NCBI GenBank assembly: GCA_963573305.1 | Contig: OY754329.1 | Coordinates: forward strand, 130,559,422 to 130,623,421 | DNA length: 64,000 bases | Source of the DNA: Pyrrhosoma nymphula | Taxonomy: Eukaryota; Arthropoda; Insecta; Odonata; Coenagrionidae | Direction: 5' to 3' | Program-made: the position numbers and the translations under genes | Part shown: positions 23,166 through 35,235 of the stretch, one piece after another | Numbering within the stretch: position 1 is the stretch's first letter | How the letters are laid out: each line of letters opens with the position of its first letter | Notes under the pieces: generated by a model | What the model saw: the letters and a program-made list of their open reading frames with translations, nothing else | Databases searched by the model: none | Told to the model about the DNA's origin: nothing

Positions 23166-23360
23166 ATTAATTTTGGCCAGCTTTTTTCGATTTGGGACCA
23201 CTGTTCGACGTTTCGAAGGAAGACTTATCCTTCGTCATCAGGGCCGTTGATGACGAAGATTGATAAACGGCCCTGATGACGAAGTCTTCCTTCGAAACGT
23301 CGGCAGAGGAGAAGATGAAGTCACTAACCCGGACGGAAACCCGTGAAGAATTTACGCCAA
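23165..23360. repeat. Fold-back repeat 2 with two hammerhead-like motifs
   Basis: The core 23206-23302 is an inverted repeat: CGACGTTTCGAAGGAAGACTT against AAGTCTTCCTTCGAAACGTCG, with CATCAGGGCCGTT and AACGGCCCTGATG inside. Each arm shows CTGATGA, one base, a GAAG...CTTC stem and GAAACG. Flanks match the partial copy at 19816-19925. Confidence 0.85.
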
Positions 23361-24679
23361 CTATTTGCCACGAAAAATCAAAATCCTAAAGTGTAATTTA
23401 TGTAATAATAACATAATAATTTGGTTCTATCATATTTTTCAGTTATTTGGAGTAATTTATACTACTATAATAATCTTCTTCTATCACTTTTGCAATTTAG
23501 TCAATAAAACCAATGAGCACACCGTTTTCAGGGCTGTAACGGCTGTAGCTAGACCAATCAGAGTGCTCCTTGCACTCCACCAATTGTCACTGACATATAC
23601 CACGTTTTTTAGTGGAGTTTGTCTGTCCTTCTCTGTGCTTATTCTCTCGATCATGTAGCTGTGAGGGTGTGTGCTCGATTTACCTCGACATCGGAGTTTA
23701 TTATTTGTACCGTCCTGACTAAGTAATAAGTGCTGTTATAAGAATGGGTTGAGACGTACGAAAGAATATAACATAAAAATTCATCTTTAATATATAAAAT
23801 CTTCTTAATATTATTGACCTAATTATATCTTTTTATATATGGTGCAAATAAAATTTGCACCATACATAAAAAGTGGCCGAGAATAAATACCATTTGAATA
23901 AAATCTTCTATTCGTGGCCTCACATCAAGCTCAGGGGTGAGATCGTGGTTCCATATTTCGCATTTTCGTTATCATCATCCAAAACGCAAACAGCACTAGA
24001 GGGGTAACGCTAAGATATACTGTCCGAAGAACGCACTCCGTTAATTATAACTGTGATTCAAAGCACCAAATAAAATTTTAAGAATGACGATAATGTTTTC
24101 GCTCATTAAAAAATAACGAAAATGAACGTTATGGAGAACCGTTATCAGGCTCCATATCACGTTCCAATCCACGTTAAGGTGTACTAAAGTCCCCGTACCA
24201 CACTCCTCGCTTCATAAGGACTTTATTTTATATAAAAAAGAGGAAGTTCTGACATACACATAGCGTCAGGAATACAACGAAGTTTCGTTCATATGTTTCC
24301 TTCATTATTTTCAAAAGTAAATATGTCACTCACTATAATTATAGTTATAATATCACAAAATAAGCTATTCAGTTGCAAAGGCGTTTTCAGTGTTAGGCGT
24401 GGAACAAATAACTCAAGTTAAAGCCTCAAATATATAGGTATATTTGATAATCATTGAGAAGTCCGATCATTGAAAGGATGTTTTTTCCACATTAATATTA
24501 CTATATATTCGTTATGCTTCTTACAACTGCTTCGTTATTTTTTAAACAAAATTATGATATGGTCTCCATATTATGAATAGAGAAAAAGCTTGCTCAAACA
24601 ACCTTTAACGATTTCTTCCAAGCGTATTCAGAGACGATCATAAGTAGCAAGCTCAAGAAAAATGCGTTTACTTTTTCAT
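23361..24679. other. No gene; contains a 45-nt perfect-loop hairpin
   Basis: An inverted repeat at 23829-23873 has 21-bp arms with one mismatch and a 3-nt spacer (arm GGTGCAAAT / ATTTGCACC). Otherwise AT-rich sequence, with one 97-codon frame at 23365 lacking motifs. Confidence 0.45.
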
Positions 24680-24845
24680 TGCACATTTCGAAACCACGTT
24701 GGTCCGCATTCACCAACCGTTTCCGCTGTAAGCAATCCGCAGGAAGACGAGAGGAAAAGGAAGCGCCGTAACTGCGGAAAAGTCCCCAGTGCGGTGTGGC
24801 GAGACGAAATAAGTGGAAAATGATCACGGAAAGTTTTTCACCGGA
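24680..24845. repeat. Dispersed repeat R-D, copy 1
   Basis: CATTTCGAAACCAC, GACGAGAGGAAAAGGAAGC, GGAAAAGTCCC and GACGAAAT occur in the same order and spacing at 38270-38405. Two diverged copies of an unclassified repeat. Confidence 0.65.
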
Positions 24846-24904
24846 AAAAGGAAAAGAATGTACAGAGTCATGGAAAACGTCCACCTCCTACCGGTAATGC
24901 ACAG

Positions 24905-24970
24905 TGTCCGTTGGTTGGTTGGTGATTTGGCGACCGACAACTTAGGTCATTAGCACCATTAAAGTGGTTG
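24905..24970. repeat. Dispersed repeat R-E, copy 1
   Basis: TTGGTTGGTTGG followed by GCGACCGACAACTTAGGTCATTAGC, matched at 34665-34730 by GGTTGGTT and GCGACCGACAACTGAGGTCATTTGC. The class is unknown. Confidence 0.6.
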
Positions 24971-25934
24971 GCGCGATTTTTGATTTTATACATATTTTCA
25001 TGAAATTTTACACACGTGTTCTCATCAGTGAAATCCATAAATAAAAGTGAACAAAACTGCATCATACCGATTTGGTATTTTTGGCAATTCAATACTATTT
25101 TAACACCAACCCTAATGGCACATGACATATATTTCGTAGTAATTCGATTACGAATGCACAGATTTTCTTCTAAAAGCTAAAACAAATGCACTTCATATGA
25201 TTATAATTGTTGCTAAGTAATATCAAGGTGTCACGCAGAGTCCAATATTCGAAAACAACATATTTCAACATAATTCCGTCTAAATTTCGATACCGTGCCG
25301 AAAACTCTAATAACATGCTTTAATTGAGTAAAAAATATGAAATATAATTCTTTTGTCATTTCTATTACTGCCTTTACGGTGAGTTCCAACGCATAAAAAG
25401 ATGCATTTAACTGATATGTGGTCCAAAGATTCTTTTCGATTGACTTAACAAATTGTTAACATGTATGTACATACACTCAATGACCCAAGGTTACCGCTCC
25501 AGCCACCTTAAGGAATGGTTGGAAGGGCTTGCGAGGGAAGGATTGATTGAGGATTGAAGCAAAGGTGGAGTGAAACTCGGCATCGAAATTAGCCTACTCC
25601 TTAACGTTCAACGTGCCATAGCAGTAAACTTGAAATGTCCTCCGCGTAAATTCCAAGCAGGTATGGAGATGCCACTGAAAAAAAATCCGCCACTCCCGAG
25701 GTCACACCACTAAATACAAGATTATATTTTGATAAGGCTACGAAAATGACTAGCCGGCTGAATAATAAAAATAAAAACAAAATGTATGACCAAAGATGGA
25801 GAAAATCAGAATAGATGAATACACATTGAAGACTTGAAAAAGTTAAACAATTTAAATAGCTTGAATTGATCATAAGAGTCTGAAATAACATAAACCAAGA
25901 GGTGCATCAAAGGATTATAAAGGACAACACATGT
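24971..25934. other. No gene recognised
   Basis: A block at about 25535-25600 (GAGGATTGAAGCAAAGG, GAAACTCGGC) weakly resembles 34760-34800 and may be the other end of repeat R-E. Nothing else recognised. Confidence 0.3.
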
Positions 25935-26330
25935 TAATACGGCCTAAAGAAATATATGGGAAGCCGCACATTATACAAACAAACATTTATATTACTATAT
26001 AAAACATTGATCCGTCCATAACTGATATATTTTGCCGAAACAAGCACCATAGCAAAGACCACAGAAGAGATGATACTGAGATTTGAAATAAAAATCTTTA
26101 GGAATTTGTATGGCCCCTATCAGGAAGTTAATGTACGGTGAAGGCGATACAATCATGAGCTGGAATAAGTACTCTTGGGTTCAAATCGGCAAATTAATAA
26201 GTTTATATGGTTTATTCTTTGAAACATTACCAAAACTGAATTTTTTTCCAGCATTGGAGCTATGAATACCAGCACGAGATTGATGGAGATTAGCAATTTT
26301 CATCGCCAAGCAGTGGGGAATGAAGAATAC
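25935..26330 (+). pseudogene. Decayed LINE fragment after the RT palm
   Basis: Broken plus frames contain TLIRP, then ATTEEMILRFEIKIFRNLYG-like sequence and RYNHEL, the pattern of the post-palm region (Y.TLIRPVLTYG.ETW, FERKI.R.IYGP, RIRYNHEL) of insect non-LTR retrotransposons. No frame is open for more than a few dozen codons. Confidence 0.6.
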
Positions 26331-27065
26331 ATAAACAATACGCTATCATTATACTAAGTCTACCAAAAAGTTGGGAGGGTGTTCCATGAGTGAGAATTCT
26401 AACAGCTTTTTTTAGCAATAACTATCAAGTACCTTTTTCACATCGGTGGTATACCCTCTCAACCTGAAGACTACAGGTGATTTGGGAATGAAACAGAATG
26501 ATAGGCGGTTAAGAGATGAACATCATGAACGTAGCGCTTAAACTTTCTCAGTAGATAGACTTATCCTGGAGGAGATTTTTTTCCATACATGTGGTTACTC
26601 CACTCAAGTTTCTAATTCAAGTTAAAATCAAGTAATTTTCTGAGGTTCATAATCCTTGACAAGAAAATACTGCAGACAAGAAAATGGGATTCACAGGGAT
26701 TCGTAAATAAAGTGTTGGCTGCCAATCAGTGTAAGCTGTTATGAAATTATAGTGGAAGTTACAGCGTTAAGGAGGTTCCGCCGCTACTGTGTTAGTTAAA
26801 GCCAATACTAAATTCCTTATTTTGGATTGTACTTTTTTGTACTCGCACGTGTTCACGAGATTTTAACTCTCTCTGTCAATGGCCACCTGGATGACCCAAA
26901 ATGTTCAAATTCCTTCGCTTTCGTTGACAATTTGGATAAATATTCAATTTAAATTTGCTTGTCCATTTCTATCTTCTTGAATGGCATGTAAGTCGTTTTA
27001 CGTGGGAACCACATCAATGAACCTGAGATGAGTATATAATAAAGGAAGTGTACATAGTGATTCGT
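26331..27065. other. No gene; SINE 3' block near 26768-26830
   Basis: AAGGAGGTTCCGCCGC to ATACTAAATTCC matches the block at 16755-16810, a second copy of that SINE's 3' part without the tRNA-like head. Confidence 0.5.
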
Positions 27066-27425
27066 GACGGAACCACTCCATTTCCGATCCGCGCAGTGTC
27101 CGCCTTTCTTTTCTCGGCGTCCCGCGATGAGCTGGCGAAGGACAGAAAGCGTGTGCTAAGAGAGACTCACGATGAGGAAACGAGAAAGGTGAGTAATGGG
27201 TGGGTGGTTGGGGGGGGGCCGTGGGAGGGCGCCTGGAAGGGTGGCCTGCCGGCTGTTCCGCCGCCTGAGGGGCGCTGTGCGTGTCTCTGGAAGTGCTCTT
27301 GGGATTAATCATACACTTCTTCGGTGACCGGCGGCGAGATGGAAAGGAAAGAGGCGCCGCCGCCGTAGGCCGCGACACGAAACCCACGGAGTAATCGACA
27401 ATGATTCACTTTTCAGTTGGGGAAT
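27066..27425. other. GC-rich island with G-runs
   Basis: A sharply GC-rich segment including GGGTGGGTGG and a run of nine G at about 27210-27218, followed by GTGGGAGGG. A 129-codon minus-strand frame (27387-26998) and an 86-codon plus-strand frame overlap it without a domain. It may be an exon or promoter of an unseen host gene, or just GC-rich DNA. GGTGAGTAATGGG at about 27187 has the form of a splice donor on plus. Confidence 0.35.
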
Positions 27426-27549
27426 TTCATTGTCCCTGCCCGGATTCGTGTGCCGGAAGGAGCGGAGATAAACAAAATAGTGACACAGCAAGTAGGTTGA
27501 AGTAAAACTGTTGCATAATGGCTTTAAGGCACACATGCTTGCAAAGTGA

Positions 27550-27745
27550 GGTTAAGGACATTTCAATTGCTCACTATAATAGTAGTTGAATAGTTTCACA
27601 TTAAAAATTGACAGAGTGGCAGAATTTTTTATGAACAACGGCAGCGAATTCCAAAGGTTTGAGCCAGAGATAAGAAATGATTGAAGGAAAGTATTTGTCC
27701 GGGGTATAGAGCGTATGAGGCAAGAGGGGTCAATCCTAGAGGGTC
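27550..27745 (-). pseudogene. Jockey-like LINE RT C-terminus fragment
   Basis: The minus-strand frame contains RSIPRTNTFLQSF, SGSNLWNSLP and a downstream SATLSIFNVKL run. It follows the pattern R.RTN....SFF.R....WN.LP....S.SL..FK..L found at the very end of many insect non-LTR RT proteins. The upstream part of that frame shows no similarity, so the copy is short. Confidence 0.7.
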
Positions 27746-28074
27746 TAAAAGCAGACTGATCTGGGTTTAAACATGGAATATAAGTAGGCTGGGTTCTTAT
27801 TATGAAAAAAGGAAAAAAGAAAAGAAGGCGTGAAGGAGAGGTGGAACGGAATATTTTTATCAAGTAACCACAACAAAAAACCACCAAGCCCAAACGACTT
27901 GGTTATCTAATCTTCAAAATTTCCATGTACTTGGGTACGACGTCATACCGATGAAATGATATGAGTTCAGCTAGACTGTCGAACCTGTTTTTACAGCGCT
28001 TATTTTGTGTCGCGGTACGATATCCCATGACAGCGATTCAACAGCAAAAGACACCCAACTTTTACTGAGGAATT

Positions 28075-28660
28075 AACCGTCATAGAGCATTTTAATTACT
28101 TGGGTAGTACGCTAGAACAAAATGGGCATAGTAGAATGTATATAAGGAGGAGAATAGCGTAAGCAAAGGAAGCGTTTAGTAATAGAAGAGAGCTGAGGAG
28201 GGGGACTTCAGGTAAGGATGTGAAGAAGAGGCTGGTGAAGAGCTTGATATGGAGTGTAGCGTTGTGTGGGGCAGAAATGTGGACTTCGAGAAAGGAAGTC
28301 AAGAATAGGCTGCAGGGGCTGCAGGCGTTTGAGAGTTGTTAGTGTGGAGAAGGTGTGGTAGACGGAAAGGAAGAGAAATGAGGAAGTGCTTCACATGGTT
28401 GGTGAAGAAAGGAAACTTCTGGAAGAGATTAGGGGGAGGCAGAGTAGGTGGCTGGAAGAGGTAATGAGGGGCGAAGGGTTAATCAAGTCCGAGATAGAGG
28501 GAAGGATTTTGGGCAAGCGGGGAAGAGAGAGAAAGAGAATAGGTTTTCTGGACGAAATGAAGAATGGTAGGACCTACGCGGAGGTGAAGAAGGAAATACT
28601 AGATGCAGAAGGGCGGTCCTGCACGTGTAAAACCTGGAGGAATTTTAAAGACTTCTCATA
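28075..28660 (+). pseudogene. RTE-like LINE 3' fragment, relative of the 48.3-kb element
   Basis: Frames over this stretch align with residues about 590-760 of the RT frame at 49254-51557. They run from the equivalent of FTYLGSILE (here FNYLGSTLE), through KKRLVKSLIWSVALCGAE-like sequence, to VGEERKLLEEIRGRQ, MRGEGLIK and LGKRGRERKRIGFLDEM. One TAA inside the RRRIA equivalent and frame breaks near 28330 make it non-functional. It is the closest relative of the intact element after the inverted copy. Confidence 0.85.
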
Positions 28661-30950
28661 AAATCTCCGTTTAACCGGTATATGACTTTAATGTAATGTA
28701 ACCCTATTTTCTGCCAGTCTGATCTGAAAAGTCAACAGATAATGGTGTTTTTTTAGAATTTTCCTCTTGTCCGCCCTAATAGAACACATATCGCAATACA
28801 CAAAATGAAACCCCGAAAATGAATAACTGAACAGGTATTGACTGAAAAGTACTGGGTAAAATTATTTTCTGTACTTTTTTTATTCACTATAAAACTGCTG
28901 TTCAGTCGAAACATCGAGTTAAAGTAAATGGATGATGCGAGCAAAGCTAGTATTAGAAGAGTAAAGGAAATACGGTAAAGGATAAAGACAGGAGAACTGA
29001 AGTAGTGGCATTCTATCATTCACAACGGACATGTCTCCTTCAACAGAAAAACTGAGTAAAAAATACTCTAATATTTAGAGAAAAAAAAGGGCATATTTTA
29101 ATTATATTCGGACATTTTCCTTGCCTTCGAACTGGTCAGGGCATGTACAATTTGAGAAAGGAGTACGTTACTTAGCTACAAGATTAAGATACCACGGCAA
29201 ATGACGCTGTTAAGGAGACATGAATCTGTGACGTGTCATGATTCTAAAACATTTTCAAGAAAATTTTTCCTCTCGTTAACTGCATTAATCTCGAAAATCA
29301 AAAATTATTTTTATTGATATTTAATATCAGTCCACTAACAAATTAATATTTTATTGAAATGGAAGATTTTGTTTGCCTTGGACGAATGTTTGTGAAAGAT
29401 GGAAGGTGAGGAGATTTAGAGGCGCAAGAATGCTGGAGGGGAAGTTGTATATAGCATGTGGAGTATATCAAGGAACGAATATCTGCAAAAATTGCTGTTT
29501 ACACAAACATCCAATACATATTTTCTATATATCCTTTTCTCTTTCACTGATTTTAAACAACTTACCTCCTTCGAGAGAGCTCATTCCCAAATAGATTGTT
29601 GCAACGACTAAATTACTTTTTCCCTTTGCAATTTATCCTATAGCTATAACATTTTTTTAACTGTCTTCACTCCTAATAGCGTCTCAAAATGTTCGGATTT
29701 TCAACACTTATTTTTCAGAGTTTCGCGCATTCCCCCTGAAAAATTCCCCAACTTTCGAAGCCAGACTAATATTAGAGGGTAAATATAATTTTAATTTTAA
29801 CAATTTATAAAAAAGACACACATGAACTTGGCCATTTGATAATCTTAGGACATTAAATTGATCCTATTTACCTACGAGCGGGTAGATTCTGTCGGCATTA
29901 TTTGTTTCCACTTTAAAATCCAACCTAACATTTGTTTCATTCCCATAAGTTACATTCTGCAATACAACGTGTTAGATCCCGACACTAACATTACGGCACA
30001 TTCTGGCTTACTAGTGACGTGCATCGAGAGGAATAAAATTGTTTATATGCACACGAATCAGCGAGGAGCGTGCAATTGTATACCTTTTAGTGAAATGTAT
30101 CTAGGTACATCGCTTTTTAAAGGCAAGAATTCAGTCAAGTACCTCGGAAAGTTACCATAAAATCCACTCGGAGAAGAAGTTTTAGAGCTCCTTTATCTCT
30201 CAAGCAGGAGTTGCTCCTGGAAGTGTATTATTTCTCGTGACTTTCCGTTTGGAAGATGTCAAAACTCAATATGTATTCCTCCTTGTCATGAAATCTACTC
30301 AGGAAGAACATGTAGCCATTTGGATTCATGTTTTCCTTTTTACTGAGTAATGAACACTTGATGTACCTACTAATGACGAAATGAAAAGTTTAAGATTTAG
30401 TTCCAATACAAACTAACCCGAGCGATTATCGAGTTTTGGATGTGTTATACAAAACATGGAAGAATTAAAGAATAAAAGTTTTATAATCTTAATTTCTACC
30501 AAATCAAAAGATAAGTTCAATCTTTAAACAAATATTGCACCGCTAAACGGTACGCGCGGCAGGTGAGTCGATAGATTCGAGCATTGTCGTGAATGGGCGC
30601 GCCCCGCGACTTCGTTGGAATGTGCTCAGTCTCGCGGTCGTATCTTGGGTTCTACGCCACGGAAATGGAAACCATTTTAGACGAAACATGTCTAATTTAT
30701 AATAAGTCGGTAAAAACATAAAAGCAATTAGAAACTCCGAGTGCTCCGTCATCACCAAGAATGACTGGAAAACAGCGGAAAAAACTAACTTTTAAAAGTT
30801 TTAGTGCGGTGCGGCAAGACTTTCCTTTGTCCGAATACAATGGTATTTAACACAATATATTGCCTACAAATAACGACCACCCTAGTCGATCGTGAAAGAA
30901 TGCGGAATGGATGCTTCAGTAATGGACCTATATGAAAGGAGTGTGCTTCG
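28661..30950. other. No gene recognised
   Basis: Only short open frames. A small GC-rich patch lies at 30545-30640. No repeat ends or protein motifs seen. Confidence 0.35.
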
Positions 30951-30954
30951 TTGA

Positions 30955-31115
30955 TTTGGCCACGTCTAGAGAATGGATGAGAGTCGAATATCGAAACGGA
31001 TTTATGTTAGCGGTGAGAATGGTGAGAGGAGAAGGGGAAGACCGTGAAAGTCATGGGTGAATATAGTGGAAGAGACTCTCAAGAGGAGGAATATTATGAT
31101 TCTTAAGGACAAAAA
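30955..31115 (+). pseudogene. LINE 3' fragment, related to 12420-12770
   Basis: GGCCACGTCTAGAGAATGGATGAGAGTCGAATA reads GHV.RMDESR, then SGE and RRRGRP-like, SWVN, EETLKRRN. It parallels the copy at 12420. Short and decayed. Confidence 0.6.
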
Positions 31116-31119
31116 AAGA

Positions 31120-31765
31120 ACAATGTACCAAGTTCTTCAAGAATATAACTTGAATATAAATAAGAGGAAGACAAAATTCTAGTATGCAGAAGAGAGAAGC
31201 TGAAAACAGGAGTCACACTTAGAGGAGAGGAATCAGAGCAAGTAAATTACTTCAACTACCTCGTAAGTCCCATTACGTGGGACGGAAGAAGTACAATAGA
31301 CATCAAGCGTAGAATAGCCCAAGCTAAGAAAGCGTTCATGATGAAAAGGCAAATATTTAGTTAAAAGAAGACAGACCTACGAACAAGAAACAGAATGTGA
31401 GAGCATTCGAGTGGAGCGTGGCACTCTATGGATCGGAAACATGGACCATTTGAAGAGCAGAACAGAAAAGATTAAAATAATTTGAAACCTTGTAGTAGAG
31501 GAGGATGCTGATGATCAAATGAACGAATTAAATAAGAAATGAATAAGTATAGAGAAGAGGAGAATAGAACAGGACAATAAGGAACACTGTGCAGAAAAGA
31601 GGAACCAGATGGATTGGCCACACCCTGAGGCACAATGAATTTGTGAATAATATAATTGAAGGGAAAATAGACGGAAAGCTCCAAGAGGAAGGCCAAGGGG
31701 TAATACCTAAATAGACCAAATAAATAGTAATAGTACATAAGAACTAACAGGGAGTAAGGGAACTA
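31120..31765 (+). pseudogene. RTE-like LINE 3' fragment, second family
   Basis: A broken plus frame reads LQEYNLNINKRKTK, GEESEQVNYFNYL, TWDGRSTIDIKRRIAQAKKA and MMKRQIFS. After stops it continues with pieces equivalent to WSVALYGSETWT, QWIGHTLRHNEFVNNIIEGK and a GRPR-type end. This is the thumb and C-terminal region of an endonuclease-reverse transcriptase, 5'-truncated. Minus-strand open frames over it are shadows. Confidence 0.75.
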
Positions 31766-32780
31766 GCATTATATAGGGAAGGATGGAGGGCTGCAGTCAA
31801 CCAATCTTAGGATTGAACGACCAATGATTATGAAGAACAAAAGGGCGTGTATGAAGCAATGCATGAATGCAACACAAGTAAAACAGGTACACGATTTATA
31901 AATGAAAGAAATTAAAAAAACAGATGAAGTTTCCTCGGGGAGAGACAACAATAACTGAGCTTTAGGACTATGCATAACCCAAAAGATAACGTCGAGATGG
32001 GTCTTACTGTGCCATCATATTTTAATGATATTTGCATTTTTCTCTTAATAAAAACTGCATAATGTGCGTGGTCAACTTTACGAATGCCACCTTAAATTGC
32101 AACTACTTCTTACGAATTAGTACGCTCTCTTTGGAAGCGTCGTATCATCGTATGATTTAAAAAAATCCTTTTCATCGCATTGCCCTAGCATGCAGGGAAT
32201 GAGAAAATTAGGGCCCATTAACCTCTTGACTCACAGCGGCTAGCTTATGTAATAATTTGGTTTCACAGAAACTTGCATTTGTGACACTTCTGATAAACGG
32301 TTTCACTCACAAATTGCACCCTCAAAAAGTTCCCAACCACAAATTCCGGGTGGTGGACAATGTCTTCCCAGCAGATCCGGTTGTTTACCTCGAGTACTTT
32401 CTCAGTCGATTCTGAGCACACCAATTTCTCAGTAAGGGACTTAAGCTATAAACGGAACAAGAAAATTCCACGCCTTCTCTATCCTGAATTCATGATTTTA
32501 GAAAAATAAAAGGCCTATCATGGGTGGACTACACCCAAACCATTCCAGTCAAACTTCGAACTAATGGCAACGGCGCCGGACTGAAGCTCTCCTCTGGAGA
32601 CTGCCATAAAGTTGTGCGATTCCCATTCAAATCCCATTTCTTATAATTTCAGAAAAAGGTTCTAAACTTTAATTAATGCCAAGAAGTTGCTAAACCATGG
32701 TTCAGGTCAGTCGAACACTAATATCCCCACCAACAAGCAATTACGTAAGCTATTCGCTTCTATATCCCCCTTTTAATTTC
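31766..32780. other. LINE tail remnants, then no gene recognised
   Basis: AAGCAATGCATGAATGCAACACA at 31855 resembles AAGCAGGGCATGAATGTAACAG at 12598, another trace of the same LINE tail. The remainder shows nothing recognisable. Confidence 0.3.
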
Positions 32781-32784
32781 TCGA

Positions 32785-34020
32785 ATGCTACATCTTTTCA
32801 ACATGCGCTGGACTTGCCTTGACATACCAAACGAATGGAAAATTGCAAAAGTAATTCCCATTTTCAAAAAAGGTGAACGAAACAAGCCAGAAAATTACAG
32901 AGTTATTAGCTTACTAGCTGTAGCATACAAAGTATACAGCAAAATCATTAATGAACAATTTCTGAAGTTTTGCTCCTCGAAGAACAGGCAGGATTTCGTA
33001 AGGGAATATCATGTATTCACGATGTTTTTAGTCTAATACTGATAATACAAAAACGTATAGAATTTAATCTGGAGACACACCTTTATAGACTATCAGAAGG
33101 TATTTGATAGCATTCATCGAGAAAAACTTTGGTCCATAATGGAAAAACGAGGGCACCCAGTTCATTTAATTAAAACCATTCAATCTCTATATGAAAATAC
33201 GAAAATTGTAATTGATATTGAAGTCGGCCCAACACAGGAAATTCTAACCAGCCAAGGTGTTAGACAAGGGTATACTTTATCGCCCACTTTATTTTATATA
33301 TACATAGATGACTGCCTACGAGAGTGGAAGATACACCACCAGGAATACAAATAAAAGAAAACGAATTTTTAAGCTCAATGCTATTTGCAGATGATCAAGT
33401 CATAATTCAAGATAATGAACACCATTTACAATTGTCTGTCCATAAATTAAATCTGATATCTAGAAACTGTAACTTGAAGATATCTGCACAAAAAACCAAG
33501 ACAATAGCATTCCTAGGAATGTACCCAATCCGAACTAAAATAATAATTGAAAATAAAATGTCTTGGATCAGGTATCACGCTTTAAAGATGTTGGAAGCGA
33601 CATCACCTATGAAGAGGACAGAGACATTTTAAATAAAACAACTAATTACCAAAGAATATGTGGGACTATAAGAAGAGCCCTGAAGGGAAAAACTGCAAAA
33701 GAAACTCAAAGTTTTAAAAAATAATGGCTGCCCCCACATTACTATACGGATCAGAAGCTTGAACACTTAGAAAAAGAGACTTAAAACAAATTGAAACGTC
33801 AGAAATGAAATTCCTTAGATCTGTGAAAGGCTGTACACGCCTGGACCGTATAAAAATGAAGACATAAGGAAAGAATTAGAAGTACAGCCAGTAACAGACG
33901 TAGCAACAAATTATAAAGAAAGATGGAAAGAACATGTTGAGCGCATGCCTCTAGAAAAGATTCCCAGAAAGGTTTTCAAGTATAAGCCTTTAGGGAGAAG
34001 AAGTGTTCAATCATAGCACT
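32785..34020 (+). pseudogene. Non-LTR retrotransposon reverse transcriptase, decayed but nearly whole palm and C-terminus
   Basis: In successive frames I read WKIAKVIPIFKKGERNKPEN, YRVISLLAVAYKVYSKI and the remnant of the GFR box (QDFV). An FDSIHRE-like stretch (motif A region) follows at about 33100, then GVRQGYTLSPTLF, LFADDQVII (catalytic FADD intact) and LKISAQKTKTIAF. C-terminal pieces match LYGSEAWTL-type and KGCTRLDRI. The order and spacing are those of an RT domain plus thumb. There are at least five frameshifts or stops and no endonuclease domain. It belongs to a different family from the 48.3-kb element. Clade not assigned. Confidence 0.85.
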
Positions 34021-34089
34021 GAATGCGGCAATCAAAAATAAACAAAAATGTATTGCTTTGAATCATTAGTATATTACTGTAATAATTGT

Positions 34090-34290
34090 GGTAAAAATCT
34101 GTCATTATTTTTAAATGGCACTGTAGTCGGCCCTTATGGCAGGAAAAAGTGTTAATTAAAATAGATATTCGTCAATTAATCTATATATCTTGTACCTGTT
34201 TTTTTTTCTAATAGCTATGGAATGTCTCCAATGAAAGCAGTATTGCTCGAGCAACACTCACGAAGAGGTGGAATTCTGTATTTTTTTTAC
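34090..34290 (+). repeat. Dispersed repeat R-C, copy 2
   Basis: TAAATGGCACTGTAGTCGGCCCTTATGGC and TTCTAATAGCTATGGAATGTC align with 55135-55270 and in part with 5050-5090. Confidence 0.6.
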
Positions 34291-35235
34291 TTCTACAGAC
34301 GCAATCTACTTGATGTCGGAGGATCGCATCCCAAACGAATTTGTACAGCAACCCCCGCTCTTTTCGTCCTTGAAGAATTGATTGGAATGCAGCTCTACTG
34401 GTTGGGACATTCCAGACATTCAGGTGCGAATGTCACAACTGCCTTCAAAAAGCCCTGAACATTAAAATGTATCCAACATGTAAGTACAACCTTCAACGCC
34501 TAATGCCCATTCCGGTGGCTGTTAAGCTATGTACTCAAATATGACTTGCCTGGATTTTAAAATCTTACCAAACAATAATTCAGTTGATATTTGTAAATAA
34601 TACGCAAAAATGAAATTATTTCCTCTGGAATTAATTCAAATCTGAATGGGTTAAGGTGGAAATAGCTGGTTGGTTGGTTATTTGTAGAAGCGACCGACAA
34701 CTGAGGTCATTTGCGTCATTAAGGAAATTTGAGGTTGTTGGGATGGAAGGGTTATTGAGGAATATATGGAAAGAAACTCGCCGTGAACTTGACACATGAA
34801 ACCATAATAGGGACTCCACTGCATTCTGCCTGGGTTGTCAGTATTCGGACCCGGGAAGACAATACTCTTGCCAACTCACAAACTCGATACCCTAAAAAAC
34901 TGCCCCTAACCGCAAATACCTCCAACAGCGCTTTCCCCAGATGATGGTCACCTCAAACCATAGTTAAATGTTAGTACGTACCTATTGAAAAGAGGAAATG
35001 GCATTTTTTACAAAAAAACTTAACTAATTCACGGCCTTTAAAAAGTGAACATTAAAAGAAAAACTGTTTGCAGTTTTACACTGTGAATAATATTAAATGC
35101 GACCGGTTTCGATGTACTACAGCATTGTCTAGAAGTTTATACAGGTTTTACCACATCACTCCGAGACAACATCGTTAATCTTTAAATTATCTCATCATTC
35201 TCATTCTCATTGCTCTGAGTGCAATAGGATACAGG
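34291..35235. other. Repeat R-E copy 2 (34665-34730), otherwise no gene
   Basis: GGTTGGTTATTTGTAGAAGCGACCGACAACTGAGGTCATTTGC is the second R-E copy. A 78-codon frame at 34222 overlaps repeat R-C and is not a gene. Confidence 0.4.
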
